DNA of 43,118 nt, taken from assembly GCA_028866435.1 (NCBI GenBank), contig JAGWIC010000001.1, forward strand, positions 113,196 to 156,313, written 5' to 3'. The notes beneath the pieces were generated by a model. That model had not been told where the DNA came from, made no database searches, and saw only the letters and a program-made list of their open reading frames with translations. The stretch comes from Lysobacteraceae bacterium (lineage in GTDB: Bacteria > Pseudomonadota > Gammaproteobacteria > Xanthomonadales > Rhodanobacteraceae). Positions within the stretch are counted from its first letter, which is position 1; every line of letters begins with the position of its first letter. Shown here piece by piece: positions 33,840 to 42,729 of this stretch. Made by a program: the position numbers and the translations under genes.

Positions 33840-34892
33840 TCAATAATCGGCGGCTTTCGCTTTGTTCGGGGACTCCGGCGATTGCACTGTGTAGCCGTCT
33901 TTCTGAAGTTCCTTCAGGTAACCATCGCTGGCCAAGATCTGGCTCATGGGAAGCAACGCGACCGATTGAGAGTCATGCGTCAGAGCGGCCTCAGCTGCCT
34001 TGATCCATGCTTGCCGTATCCGGCTGGATATATCGGTCATGCCTATCTTTTTGGCAAAGTCGGTACTGCCAATTGCCGAAAGGCATTCGTCCTGCTGCTT
34101 GGCGGACAGAATTTTTCCCAGCGCCCGTATGTCGCCTGTCGCCCAGGCGTTCGCCCGTTCGGTGGCTTGCGAAAAATCTTGATCGATGACACCCAAAATG
34201 CCACTTAGGCACTGCTGATCATTCATCGTCAATTGCTTGAACTGTTTCGCGGCACGACGCGGATTATCCAACACCATGACGTAAGAGGTGTCCGTGACAG
34301 ATACTTTGTTCCGACCCGCGGCTGAATAGATGGAATTCTCCACTACGTGGTTGTCAGTGAGGCCGGATCGACGGAGAGCGGCGCTGTATAATTTCTCTCC
34401 TGCAAAAGTCGGCCGCAGACGATCGACACCCCAACTGTTACGGAGGTATTTGGCTTTCTGTACTTGCCAGCGGTTGTACAAGTCAGGCGATAGCACCTGC
34501 TGCAACGTCTTGCCGTCCGGAAGGTTCTTCAGCCCGATCATGGAGGGGATCAGGAACAGCCGGCCCCAGAAGCCGACTTTCGCGCCAATTTCCATGCCCG
34601 GTGGCTTGAGCACTTGCTGGGACGAGGCGATCAAATGCTCGACCTTGTACGACTCCCATTGCATACCCTTCGGCAGCGGAGAGGTGATTCCAAGAATCCA
34701 CATGACATGCCCGTCCTTGCTGACTTTCCACAGCGCCGGACCAGGTAGAGCACCGGAAACCGCAATGGGCGTCAGATTCACTGCGTCGTTCGGTGAAGGC
34801 GCCGGAGATGCCGTCTGCGCGAATACGCCGAAACTGGTGAACGTTGCCAGGAAGAATGCTGTGGCGCCGCGAAATAGACTTGCTGTCTGCAT
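33840..34892 (-). CDS. TraB/GumN family secreted protein, atypical motif
   Basis: 350 residues from ATG 34892 (AAGGAT upstream). A longer frame starts at 34931 but ATG 34892 gives a clean signal peptide (MQTASLFRGATAFFLATFTS…FAQ). The family block is ALWKVSKDGHVMWILGITSPLPKGMQW. TraB/Tiki-type enzymes have G-x2-H at this point; here it is Gly-Ile-Thr-Ser (68-71), so the metal ligand His is missing. An exported role, perhaps immunity or peptide handling, is inferred from its position upstream of the peptide genes and from duplication with them. Confidence 0.72.
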   Translation of the reverse strand: MQTASLFRGATAFFLATFTSFGVFAQTASPAPSPNDAVNLTPIAVSGALPGPALWKVSKDGHVMWILGITSPLPKGMQWESYKVEHLIASSQQVLKPPGMEIGAKVGFWGRLFLIPSMIGLKNLPDGKTLQQVLSPDLYNRWQVQKAKYLRNSWGVDRLRPTFAGEKLYSAALRRSGLTDNHVVENSIYSAAGRNKVSVTDTSYVMVLDNPRRAAKQFKQLTMNDQQCLSGILGVIDQDFSQATERANAWATGDIRALGKILSAKQQDECLSAIGSTDFAKKIGMTDISSRIRQAWIKAAEAALTHDSQSVALLPMSQILASDGYLKELQKDGYTVQSPESPNKAKAADY

Positions 34893-35399
34893 GGATATCC
34901 TTGTGAGGTCTATCTGTAACGTGAGATCCATCTAAGTCTTTTGTCACATCCGCTCAACAGCGGCCCTATCGATGAGCACTGAAATAAGAAGTAAGAAGGG
35001 GAGAAAATATCAGCAATCACTGCCGTTAGCAGTAACTACGAGGAAGAGACAAAAGACATGATTGGCGGGACGATGCCCAGCGCCGTTTCTGTCACCATGT
35101 TTGATTCGACCCCCGTCTTCCCTGATACCTGATATCAGCAACTTCCCCTGTACTGACTTCGTTCTGCCTTCGCGTGCGGGGCAGCATATAGCGCGAAAAA
35201 ACTGTATTTCAAGTATTTGCGGTTGTCAACCCCTGAGATAACGCCGACACCTTTGGATTTTCGTGAAGCCGTGTGGTTGATTTTGCACGATGCCACAGCT
35301 CTGGCGGCATGTAGCATTCTCAATGCGGAGAAGCAGCTGATTATCACTGGAACACTGATCGCGTTCGGCCGGTACGTGTGATCAATCGCGCCGGAATGC
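34893..35399. other. Intergenic region at island edge with a possible small ORF remnant
   Basis: No firm gene in about 500 nt. The plus strand has a protein-like open frame ending at a TGA at 35379-35381. Read from TTG 35223 it gives 52 residues, including PTPLDFREAVWLILHDATAL and a final IAFGRYV, but it has no ATG and no ribosome site; it may be the end of a lost gene. A 29-codon basic ORF from ATG 34972 is weaker still. No convincing promoter was found for the TraB/GumN gene. No direct repeats or att-like sites were recognised here. Confidence 0.35.
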
Positions 35400-36401
35400 T
35401 CAGTCGGCGTCCAGCCGATCCGCGTCACCCGCGATGGTGGTGGCCTGGGCGGCATAGCGCCGGGCCACCACGGCACACACCATCAGCTGCAGCTGATGGA
35501 ACATCATCAGCGGCAACACCAGCGCACCGAGCCCGCCGAGCTGGCCGGCAAACAGGATCTTGGCCATCGGGATGCCGCTGGCCATGCTCTTCTTGGAGCC
35601 GCAGAACACGATGGTGATCTCGTCCGCGCGAGCGAAGCCGAGCCGCCGCGCGGTCCAGGTCAGGGTTGGCATCACCAGTGCCAGCAGCAACAGGCACAAC
35701 GCCGCCGTGGCGAACAGCGACAGCACCGGCGTGTCGCGCCAGATGCCGCCGACCACGGCGGCGCTGAAGGCGCTGTACACCACCAGCAGGATGGTGCCGC
35801 GGTCGGTGACGCCGAGCAGGGGCCGGTGGCGATCGACAAAGCCGCCGATCCAGCGCCGCGCGACGTGGCCCAGCACGAACGGCAGCAGCAGCTGCGAGAC
35901 GATGTCGAGTACGCCATGCCATGACACGCCGCCGTGGGCGCTCAGCAACAGGCCCGTCAGCAGCGGCGTCAGCACGATCCCGAGCAGGTTCGACATCGAT
36001 GCGCTGACCACGGCCGCGGGCACGTTGCCGCCGGCGATCGAGGTGAAGGCGATCGACGACTGCACCGTCGACGGCAGCATGCACACGAACAGCAGGCCCA
36101 GGTACAGTTGCGGCGTCAGCAGCACGTGGCCCAGCGGCTGCATCGCCAGACCCAGCAGCGGAAACAGTACGAAGGTGCTGGCGAACACGGTCAGGTGCAG
36201 CCGCCAGTGGGTCATGCCCTGCATGATTGCCGCGCCCGGCAGCTTGGCCCCATGCAGGAAGAACAGCAGGGCGATCGCCGCATCGGTGATCACGCCGAAT
36301 ACGCGCGCACCCTCGCCGCGGCAGGGCAGCAACGACGCCAGTGCCACGGTGGCGAGCAGGGCAAGCGTGAAATAGTCCGGAACCAACCGACGCGGTGGCA
36401 T
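35400..36401 (-). CDS. Bile acid:sodium symporter (BASS/SBF-like) family transporter
   Basis: 333 residues with about ten membrane helices in two related halves. Family landmarks are FFLHGAKLPGAAI, the discontinuous-helix segment LPSTVQSSIAFTSIAGGNVPAAVVSASMSNLLG and the late FCGSKKSMASGIPMAKILF. This matches the YfeH/SBF-like branch of sodium-coupled organic-anion transporters. The substrate is unknown. It lies 7 nt after dedA on the same strand and is probably cotranscribed with it. It marks the return to high GC after the island. Confidence 0.88.
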   Translation of the reverse strand: MPPRRLVPDYFTLALLATVALASLLPCRGEGARVFGVITDAAIALLFFLHGAKLPGAAIMQGMTHWRLHLTVFASTFVLFPLLGLAMQPLGHVLLTPQLYLGLLFVCMLPSTVQSSIAFTSIAGGNVPAAVVSASMSNLLGIVLTPLLTGLLLSAHGGVSWHGVLDIVSQLLLPFVLGHVARRWIGGFVDRHRPLLGVTDRGTILLVVYSAFSAAVVGGIWRDTPVLSLFATAALCLLLLALVMPTLTWTARRLGFARADEITIVFCGSKKSMASGIPMAKILFAGQLGGLGALVLPLMMFHQLQLMVCAVVARRYAAQATTIAGDADRLDAD

Positions 36402-36408
36402 GCGCGGT

Positions 36409-37029
36409 TCAGTCCTGCCCGCAGCGCGCCCGGCGCCGATGCCGCCACCACGACAGCAGCACGATCAGCAGCACCACGCCGACCAGCACCCACAGGCTGG
36501 CCTGTCCACGGTGCATCCAGGTCATCAGCCAGGTGTGGTTGTCGGCGCCGAAATAGCCCAGGTAGACCCAGAACGGCACGCTGATCAGCGCCGCCGCGCC
36601 ATCGAGCAGCAGAAAGCGCGGAAACGACACGCGATGGGTCATGCCGGCCGTGAGGTAAACGGTGGTGCGCATGCCGGGCAGGAAGCGGGCGATGAACAGC
36701 ATGCGGTTGCCGTAGCGGTGGAACTTGTCCTGCACCCGGGCATAGCGCGCCGGCGGCAGTACGCGGGCCACGAAACGCCACTGCAGCATGCGCGCGCCGT
36801 AGTGGTGACCGAGCAGGAAGATGCCGGCGTCGCCCAGCAGCACGCCGAACATCGCCAGTGCGAACATCACGTGCACGTTGGCGTAGCCCAGCCCGGCAAT
36901 CACGCCGCCGGCCACCAGGGTGATGTCCTCCGGCAACGGCAGGCCGGCACCGCAGATCATCAGCGCGACGAAGACGGCGACATAGCCGTTCTCGGCAAAA
37001 ATCGTGATCAGTTGCTGCAGCAAATCCAT
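36409..37029 (-). CDS. DedA family membrane protein
   Basis: 206 residues from ATG 37029, with AGGGATATTG upstream; an upstream extension in frame is not needed. It has the DedA/VTT layout: a re-entrant acidic motif GAGLPLPEDITLVAGGVIAG, GDAGIFLLGHHYG, and RFLPGMRTTVYLTAGM. Four to five helices. The family includes undecaprenyl-phosphate and phosphatidylethanolamine flippases and supports envelope integrity and membrane potential. An operon with the BASS-type transporter downstream is likely. Confidence 0.9.
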   Translation of the reverse strand: MDLLQQLITIFAENGYVAVFVALMICGAGLPLPEDITLVAGGVIAGLGYANVHVMFALAMFGVLLGDAGIFLLGHHYGARMLQWRFVARVLPPARYARVQDKFHRYGNRMLFIARFLPGMRTTVYLTAGMTHRVSFPRFLLLDGAAALISVPFWVYLGYFGADNHTWLMTWMHRGQASLWVLVGVVLLIVLLSWWRHRRRARCGQD

Positions 37030-37159
37030 CAATATCCCTGCGCGTCCTGCGTCGCCTGAACGGCGGCGGCGGGGCATGATCCCACAGTCGGCTGCCGCCG
37101 GCAGGGCGGTGCGGCATGATGCTGCGGTTGCAGCGGCGGCAGGCGGCGGGCCGTCATGC

Positions 37160-38947
37160 CTACTCCCGGCCGGCCAGGGGTTGCACGCGTGCCGCCAGCA
37201 AGGCGCGCAGCTCGGCCTTCTCGGCGCTGCTCAGGCCGCCGTCGCGGCTCTTCGCGGTCAGCGCATCGCGACGCTGGGTGATTGCCTGGTCCTCCATCCG
37301 GCGCAGCGCGTCGAGAAACTCCGTGCCCTGCACCTCGGGCTCGCCGACCGCCGTGCTGGCCATGAGCTTCTGCAGCGAGGGGTACTCCGGCCGCTCGGCG
37401 AAATGCTCGACCAGCACCGCCGAGGTGATGCCGGGGCGGGAACGCGCCAGATCGAGCAATTCGGCCAGCAGGCCCACGCCGGGCTTGTCCAGGCCGAGGA
37501 ATCGGTACGGCCGCTCCACCTGGTCGGCCAGCCCCGGCTGGGCCAGCAGCAGCGAGATGGCGCTGCGCACCAGGCTGCGCTGGACCGCCACCGGGCGCTG
37601 CACCGCGCGCCGGGTGGCAGGGTCGGCCTGCAGCATGGCGCGGGCGCCGCTGCGCTTTTCCAGCTCCTGCGCCATCAGGTCGCGGAAGGCGCCGTCGGGC
37701 AGCTTGCCGAGCAGCGGGCGCACGCGCTCGGCCAGCCGCGCGCGGCCGTCGAGGCTGGCCATGTCGACGTCGTGCGACAGCTCGCTGAAGAAATAATCCG
37801 ACAGCGGCATCGCCTCCTTGATGCGCTTCTCGAAGCCCTGCTTGCCCTCCTTGCGCACCAGCGAGTCGGGGTCCTCGCCATCGGGCAGGAACAGGAAGTA
37901 CGCCTGGCGGCCGTCGCGCAGGCGTGGCAGCGCCGATTCCAGCGCCTTCCACGCCGCGGCGCGGCCGGCGCGGTCGCCGTCGAAACAGAACACCACGTCG
38001 GGCGCGGCGCGGAACAGCACCTCGGTGTGCTCCGGCGTGGTCGCCGTGCCCAGCGTGGCCACCGCGATCGGCAGGCCGGCCTGGTGCAGCGCGATCACGT
38101 CCATGTAGCCCTCCACCACCACGATCCGCAGCAGGTTCGCGTTGGCCTGCTTCACCTGCCACAGCGCGAACAGCTCGCGGCCCTTGTGGAACAGCGGGGT
38201 CTCCGGCGAATTGAGGTACTTGGGGCCGTCACTCTTGCGCGCGTCCTGCACGCGAGGATCGAGCGCCGGCAATCCCTCGCCGGACTTTCCGATAATCCTT
38301 CCGCCGAACGCGATGACGCGGCCGCGGCGGTCGAGGATCGGGAACATCAGCCGCTCGCGGAAGCGGTCGTACTTGCTGCCGCGTTCGCTGGAGGCGACCA
38401 TGCCGGCCTCGTTCAGCAGCTCCATCCGCCGCGGCGTGTTGCCCAGCGCCTTGATCACGCCGTCGTAGCCGGCCGGCGCCCAGCCGAGGCGGAAGCGCCT
38501 GATCGTCTCCGCGTCCAGCCCGCGCTTCCTGCAGTAGGCCTGGGCTTCGGCGTTGCGCGGCAGCTCGCCTTCGTACCACAGCGCGGCGGCGTCGAGCAGG
38601 GCGTACAGGTCGGTCTTGTCCTCGCGCGGGCGCTCGTCGCGGCCGCCCTCGCGCGGCACGGTGAGGCCCACCGCCTGCGCCAGCTCTTCCACCGCGTCGG
38701 GAAACTCCAGCCGGTCGTAATCCATCAGGAACTTGATCGCGCTGCCGTGCACGCCGCAGCCGAAGCAGTGGAAGAACTGCTTGGCCGGGCTGACGTAGAA
38801 CGACGGTGAGCGTTCGTTGTGGAACGGGCAGCACGCCGTCCACTCGCGGCCGGCCTTCTTCAACGGCACCCGCCGCTCGATCACGTCGACGATGTCGACG
38901 CGGGCAAGCAGTTCATCGATGAAGCTGTCGGGGATGAGGCCGCGCAT
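37160..38947 (-). CDS. dnaG: DNA primase
   Basis: 595 residues. The N-terminal CHC2 zinc ribbon has Cys40, His43, Cys61 and Cys64 (CCPFHNERSPSFYV, HCFGCGVHGS). The catalytic core and Toprim domain show VVEGYMDVIALHQAG and VVFCFDGDRAGR. The C-terminal part is the DnaB-interacting helical domain. It makes RNA primers at the replication fork. The order tsaD / rpsU / yqeY / dnaG is the conserved macromolecular synthesis block; rpoD is not in the window downstream. Confidence 0.97.
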   Translation of the reverse strand: MRGLIPDSFIDELLARVDIVDVIERRVPLKKAGREWTACCPFHNERSPSFYVSPAKQFFHCFGCGVHGSAIKFLMDYDRLEFPDAVEELAQAVGLTVPREGGRDERPREDKTDLYALLDAAALWYEGELPRNAEAQAYCRKRGLDAETIRRFRLGWAPAGYDGVIKALGNTPRRMELLNEAGMVASSERGSKYDRFRERLMFPILDRRGRVIAFGGRIIGKSGEGLPALDPRVQDARKSDGPKYLNSPETPLFHKGRELFALWQVKQANANLLRIVVVEGYMDVIALHQAGLPIAVATLGTATTPEHTEVLFRAAPDVVFCFDGDRAGRAAAWKALESALPRLRDGRQAYFLFLPDGEDPDSLVRKEGKQGFEKRIKEAMPLSDYFFSELSHDVDMASLDGRARLAERVRPLLGKLPDGAFRDLMAQELEKRSGARAMLQADPATRRAVQRPVAVQRSLVRSAISLLLAQPGLADQVERPYRFLGLDKPGVGLLAELLDLARSRPGITSAVLVEHFAERPEYPSLQKLMASTAVGEPEVQGTEFLDALRRMEDQAITQRRDALTAKSRDGGLSSAEKAELRALLAARVQPLAGRE

Positions 38948-39047
38948 AAGACGCCCAGTCTAGTGGCTGGGCGCTCCCGCTGCCTGCCTGGCCGAAGGCC
39001 CCGGCGCGGTCGGCGGGCGCCAGGCCGCGGCGCGGCCCGGTGGCGGT

Positions 39048-39497
39048 TCAGCCGCCGGCGAGGCGCGCCTTGATCTTGCCGGAAACCACGGCCATGTCGG
39101 CGCGGCCGGCGGCCTTTTCCCTGACCGCGGCGACCACCTTGCCCATGTCGCGCGCCGAACCGGCGCCGGTCTCGGCGATGGCGGCGGTGATCAGCGCATC
39201 GATCTCGGCGTCGTCCAGCTTGCTCGGCAGGTAGGTCTCGATCACCGCCATCTCGGCGCGTTCGATCGCCGACAGGTCGCCACGGTTGGCGGCATCGAAC
39301 TGGCTGACCGAATCGCGCCGCTGCTTGAGCATTTTCTCCAGCGTGGCCAGTACCTGCACGTCATCGAGTTCGATCCGTTCGTCCACTTCGCGCTGCTTGA
39401 TCGCGGCCAGCATCAGCCGGATGACGCCCAGCCGGTGCTTGTCGCCGCTGCGCATGCTGGCCTTCATGTCTTCGGTGAGCTGCTGCTTGAGGGTCAT
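39048..39497 (-). CDS. yqeY: GatB/YqeY domain protein
   Basis: 149 residues from ATG 39497, with AAAGG about 9 nt upstream. It begins MTLKQQLTEDMKASMRSGDK and includes VIRLMLAAIKQREVDERIEL and a C-terminal KIKARLAGG, all typical of the YqeY family related to the tail domain of GatB amidotransferase. Its biochemical role is unsettled. Position between rpsU and dnaG is conserved. A CGCCCAG/CTGGGCG hairpin lies in the gap to dnaG. Confidence 0.92.
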   Translation of the reverse strand: MTLKQQLTEDMKASMRSGDKHRLGVIRLMLAAIKQREVDERIELDDVQVLATLEKMLKQRRDSVSQFDAANRGDLSAIERAEMAVIETYLPSKLDDAEIDALITAAIAETGAGSARDMGKVVAAVREKAAGRADMAVVSGKIKARLAGG

Positions 39498-39542
39498 GGC
39501 GATGGCCTTTGCGTGGAGTGTTGCGGGGCGGGGAAAGTCTTT

Positions 39543-39587
39543 TGACGAAAACGACGAAACCGGCGTTGTCCGTGGGGACAACACCGG
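39543..39587 (-). terminator. Intrinsic terminator after rpsU
   Basis: On the minus strand a 12-bp stem (CCGGTGTTGTCC with GGACAACGCCGG, one G-U pair, loop CCAC; 39560-39587) is followed by a T-rich run TTTCGTCGTTTT (39548-39559). It lies in the 207-nt gap between rpsU and yqeY and would let rpsU be expressed more than yqeY and dnaG. Confidence 0.75.
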
Positions 39588-39704
39588 CCAGGTCGAATCC
39601 GCTGAGCGTGCGGTGGCTGCGAGAACCCGCGCCGACCGTGTTTCCTGTGCGCGTGGCGCCCAGGCGCCACATGACCCGCCGGCAGGCGGCAGGCCGGGGA
39701 GAGC

Positions 39705-39920
39705 TCAGTACAGGCGGACTTTGCGCGAGACATCGCGCGAAAGACGACGCAGGTGGCGCTTCACCGCGGCGGCACGCTTGCGCTTGCGCTCCTGGGTCGG
39801 CTTTTCGTAGAACTCGCGCTTGCGCGTTTCAGCCAGCACGCCGGCCTTTTCGCAGGTACGCTTGAAACGACGCAGTGCAATCTCGAACGGCTCGTTCTCG
39901 CGAACTTTTACGTTGGGCAT
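39705..39920 (-). CDS. rpsU: 30S ribosomal protein S21
   Basis: 71 residues from ATG 39920 with GGAG 6 nt upstream; the frame extends further up but the ribosome site fixes this start. It has the full S21 signature: [40 protein letters not shown] and a basic C-terminus. It acts in mRNA binding at initiation. It is divergent from tsaD across 92 nt that must hold both promoters. Confidence 0.97.
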   Translation of the reverse strand: MPNVKVRENEPFEIALRRFKRTCEKAGVLAETRKREFYEKPTQERKRKRAAAVKRHLRRLSRDVSRKVRLY

Positions 39921-40012
39921 GGAAACTCCGAGTGGTAATCTGCCCGCCAAGACGGGACTGTCAGATGGGGCGAGCCGCGAATTGTACCGTGGATATCACA
40001 GGATTTTCAAAG

Positions 40013-41050
40013 GTGGCGAATAAACCGGTGCTGGGCATCGAAACCTCGTGCGACGAGACCGGGGTGGCATTGCTGCGCTGGGAGCCCGCGGCGCCGGGCC
40101 GGGGCCTGCTGGCCCATACCCTCTACAGCCAGATCAAGCTGCACGCCGACTATGGCGGCGTGGTGCCGGAGCTGGCCAGCCGCGACCATGTGCGCAAGCT
40201 GCTGCCACTGATTCGCGAGGCGCTGGCCGAGGCCGGCATGACCGTGCACGACCTGGGCGGAGTGGCCTATACCGCCGGTCCCGGCCTGGTCGGCGCGCTG
40301 TTGGTGGGCGCGTCCGCCGGGCGCGCGCTGGCCTGGGCGCTGGGCGTGCCGGCCATCGGCGTGCACCATATGGAAGGTCACCTGCTGGCGCCGCTGCTGG
40401 AGGACAGCCCGCCGGAGCCGCCGTTCGTGGCCTTGCTGGTGTCCGGTGGTCACTCGATGCTGGTCGAGGTCAAGGCGATCGGAAAGTACACGATCCTGGG
40501 CGATACGCTGGATGACGCGGCCGGCGAGGCGTTCGACAAGACCGCCAAGATGATGGGTCTGCCTTACCCTGGCGGGCCGGCGCTGGCCAAGCTGGCTGAG
40601 CAGGGTCGACCGGGCACTTTCCGCTTCTCGCGCCCGATGACCGACCGACCGGGGCTGGATTTCAGCTTTTCCGGGCTGAAGACCCAGGTGCTGCTGGCCT
40701 GGCAGAAGTCGGACCAGGGCGAGCAGACCCGCGCCGACATCGCCCGCGGGTTCGAGGAGGCGATCGTCGACACGCTGCTGATCAAATGCCGCCGCGCACT
40801 GCAGGCCATTGGCGCGCGGCGGCTGGTGATTGCCGGCGGCGTCGGCGCCAACCGCCGGCTGCGCGGCGAACTGGCCACCGCGGCCGCGAAGGACGGTTTC
40901 CGGGTGTATTTCCCGCGGCTGGATTTCTGCACCGACAACGGCGCGATGATTGCGCTGGCTGGCGCGATCCGCCTGGCCAGTGGCCAGCAGCAGGGCGACT
41001 CGGTAGATGTTCATCCGCGCTGGGATCTGCAGAGCCTGCCGGCTGCCTGA
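40013..41050 (+). CDS. tsaD: tRNA N6-adenosine threonylcarbamoyltransferase
   Basis: 345 residues from GTG 40013, with AGGA 9 nt upstream; longer in-frame starts overlap rpsU and are unlikely. It has [13 protein letters not shown] at the N-terminus, the metal pair in HHMEGH (His119, His123), [10 protein letters not shown] and [11 protein letters not shown] at the end. It transfers threonylcarbamoyl to A37 of ANN-decoding tRNAs with TsaB and TsaE. Divergence from rpsU is the conserved arrangement. Confidence 0.97.
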   Translation: MANKPVLGIETSCDETGVALLRWEPAAPGRGLLAHTLYSQIKLHADYGGVVPELASRDHVRKLLPLIREALAEAGMTVHDLGGVAYTAGPGLVGALLVGASAGRALAWALGVPAIGVHHMEGHLLAPLLEDSPPEPPFVALLVSGGHSMLVEVKAIGKYTILGDTLDDAAGEAFDKTAKMMGLPYPGGPALAKLAEQGRPGTFRFSRPMTDRPGLDFSFSGLKTQVLLAWQKSDQGEQTRADIARGFEEAIVDTLLIKCRRALQAIGARRLVIAGGVGANRRLRGELATAAAKDGFRVYFPRLDFCTDNGAMIALAGAIRLASGQQQGDSVDVHPRWDLQSLPAA

Positions 41051-41060
41051 TGAAAGCCGT

Positions 41061-41136
41061 GTAGGAGCGCACCCTGTGCGCGATGCCTTTTGCTCTTGTC
41101 GACATCAAAGGCATCGCGCACAGGGTGCGCTCCTAC
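41061..41136. repeat. REP-like inverted repeat, copy 1 (perfect)
   Basis: Two perfect 30-nt arms (41061-41090 and 41107-41136), beginning GTAGGAGCGCACCCTGTGCG, flank a 16-nt centre. It lies between converging tsaD and rluF genes and could act as a bidirectional transcript end. The same core occurs at 41883-41944. Confidence 0.85.
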
Positions 41137-41149
41137 AGGTGGCGAACGA

Positions 41150-41869
41150 CTACCACTGGGTGCGCCCGGGCAGCAGGCCTTTCAGCTCGGCTTCGGTGAG
41201 GTTGCGCCACTGGCCGACTTTCAGATGGGCCAGTTTGACGTTGTCGATGCGGACGCGGCGCAGTTGAGTCACGCGGTAGCCGAACGCCGCGGCCATCAGC
41301 CGGATCTGCCGGTTCAGCCCCTGCGTCAGCACGATCGAGAAACCGAACCTGGCGATGCGCCGCACGCGGCAGCGCTGGGTCATCTGGCCGTGGATGCGCA
41401 CGCCTCTGGCCATGCCGGCCAGGAATTCGTCGGTGACGGCCTTGTTCACCGCCACCAGGTATTCCTTCTCGTTATGGTTCTCCGCGCGCAGGATCTCGTT
41501 GACGATGTCGCCGTTGCTGGTCAGCAGGATCAGCCCTTCCGAATCCTTGTCCAGTCGGCCGATCGGGAAGATCCGTTGCGGGTGGTCGACGAAATCGACG
41601 ATGTTGCCGGCGACGGCCTTTTCGGTGGTGCAGGTGACGCCCACCGGCTTGTTCAGCGCGATGTAGACCGCTTTCTTCGCCGCCGGCGTGGCCGCCAGCT
41701 GGCGCATGCGCACCACCTCGCCGTCGACGCGGACCTCGTCCCCGTCCAGCGCCTTGGCGCCGGTGCCGACCACGTCGCCATTGATGGTGACGCGCCCGGC
41801 GAGCAGCAGCTCGTCCGCCTCGCGGCGCGAGCACAGGCCGGACTCGCTGATGTACTTGTTGACCCGCAT
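41150..41869 (-). CDS. rluF: 23S rRNA pseudouridine synthase (RluF-like)
   Basis: 239 residues from ATG 41869, with GAGG 6 nt upstream. The N-terminal S4 RNA-binding domain is VNKYISESGLCSRREADELL. The catalytic Asp107 is in FPIGRLDKDSEGLILLT, and QGLNRQIRLMAAAFGYRVTQL is typical. Similarity along the whole length, including NIVDFVDHPQRIFPIG and EKEYLVAV, favours RluF (23S U2604) over RluB/RluE; it lacks the Lys-rich tail of the E. coli protein. REP-like repeats flank it on both sides. Confidence 0.9.
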   Translation of the reverse strand: MRVNKYISESGLCSRREADELLLAGRVTINGDVVGTGAKALDGDEVRVDGEVVRMRQLAATPAAKKAVYIALNKPVGVTCTTEKAVAGNIVDFVDHPQRIFPIGRLDKDSEGLILLTSNGDIVNEILRAENHNEKEYLVAVNKAVTDEFLAGMARGVRIHGQMTQRCRVRRIARFGFSIVLTQGLNRQIRLMAAAFGYRVTQLRRVRIDNVKLAHLKVGQWRNLTEAELKGLLPGRTQW

Positions 41870-41882
41870 CTGAAGCCTCGCC

Positions 41883-41944
41883 GTAGGAGCGCACCCTGTG
41901 CGCGATCGGTATGAAAGAGCATCGAGCACAGGGTGTGCTCCTAC
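41883..41944. repeat. REP-like inverted repeat, copy 2 (imperfect)
   Basis: Arms of 24 nt (41883-41906 and 41921-41944) with two mismatches and a 14-nt centre. The left arm starts with the same GTAGGAGCGCACCCTGTGCG as copy 1. It sits between the rluF start and the end of the ABC permease gene. Confidence 0.82.
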
Positions 41945-41952
41945 CGGCTCCG

Positions 41953-42729
41953 TCAGGAACGCAGCCCGATGCCGCGCCTGAGCAGGTGCAGCGCGACCAG
42001 CGACAGGCCTACCACGAACGCCAGCATCACCGCGAACGCCGTGCCGATGCCCACGTCGCTGATGCCGAGCACGCCGAAGCGGAACGCATTGACCATGTAC
42101 AGGATCGGGTTGACCCGCGAGATCGCCTGCCACGGCTCGGCCAGCATGTTGACCGAATAGAACACGCCGCCGAGGTAGGTCAGCGGGGTGAGGATGAAGG
42201 TCGGCACCAGCGCGATGTCATCGAACTTCTTCGCGTACACCGCGTTGACGAAGCCGGCCAGGGCGAAGATGGTGGCGCCCAGCAACACTGCCAGCAGGCT
42301 GATCAGCGGGTGCACCACGTGCAGGCTGGTGAAGAACAGCGCGATCAGCAGCACCAGCAGGCCGACCACCAGCCCGCGCGCCACGGCACCGCTGACGTAG
42401 CCGGTCAGGATCACCCAGTTCGGCATCGGCGAGACCAGCATTTCCTCCACCGCGCGGCTGAACTTGGCGCCGAAGAACGAGCTGGAGATGTTGGCGTAGC
42501 TGTTGTTGATGATGCTCATCATCACCAGCCCCGGCGCCAGGTATTGCATGTAGCTGAAGCCACCCACGATGGTGCCGATGCGGCTGCCGATCAGCTTGCC
42601 GAAGATGACGTAGTACAGCGTCATCGTCACCATCGGCGGAATCAGGGTCTGCGTCCAGATCCGCACGATGCGCATGATTTCGCGACGTGCGATGGTGTAC
42701 AGCGCCACCAGGTTGGTCGAGGTACTCAT
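41953..42729 (-). CDS. ABC-2 type transporter permease (YadH-like)
   Basis: 258 residues with six membrane helices. It begins ALYTIARREIMRIVRIWTQTLIPP and has the ABC-2 signature in LAPGLVMMSIINNSYANISSSFFGAKF and FILTPLTYLGGVFYSVNML. This is the YadH branch of exporters. Its ATG overlaps the stop of the ATPase gene (ATGA 42726-42729), so the two subunits are made together. The substrate is unknown. Confidence 0.92.
   Translation of the reverse strand: MSTSTNLVALYTIARREIMRIVRIWTQTLIPPMVTMTLYYVIFGKLIGSRIGTIVGGFSYMQYLAPGLVMMSIINNSYANISSSFFGAKFSRAVEEMLVSPMPNWVILTGYVSGAVARGLVVGLLVLLIALFFTSLHVVHPLISLLAVLLGATIFALAGFVNAVYAKKFDDIALVPTFILTPLTYLGGVFYSVNMLAEPWQAISRVNPILYMVNAFRFGVLGISDVGIGTAFAVMLAFVVGLSLVALHLLRRGIGLRS

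Noticed and set aside
34893..35399. Promoter or attachment site at the island edge
   Set aside because: A TTGAGC-N17-TAGATG pair is too weak, and no matching direct repeats were found at the other edge near 29.0 kb.
35135..35476. 113-codon minus-strand ORF before the BASS transporter stop
   Set aside because: It overlaps the end of the transporter gene on the same strand, has no ribosome site and a Pro-rich shadow-like N-terminus.
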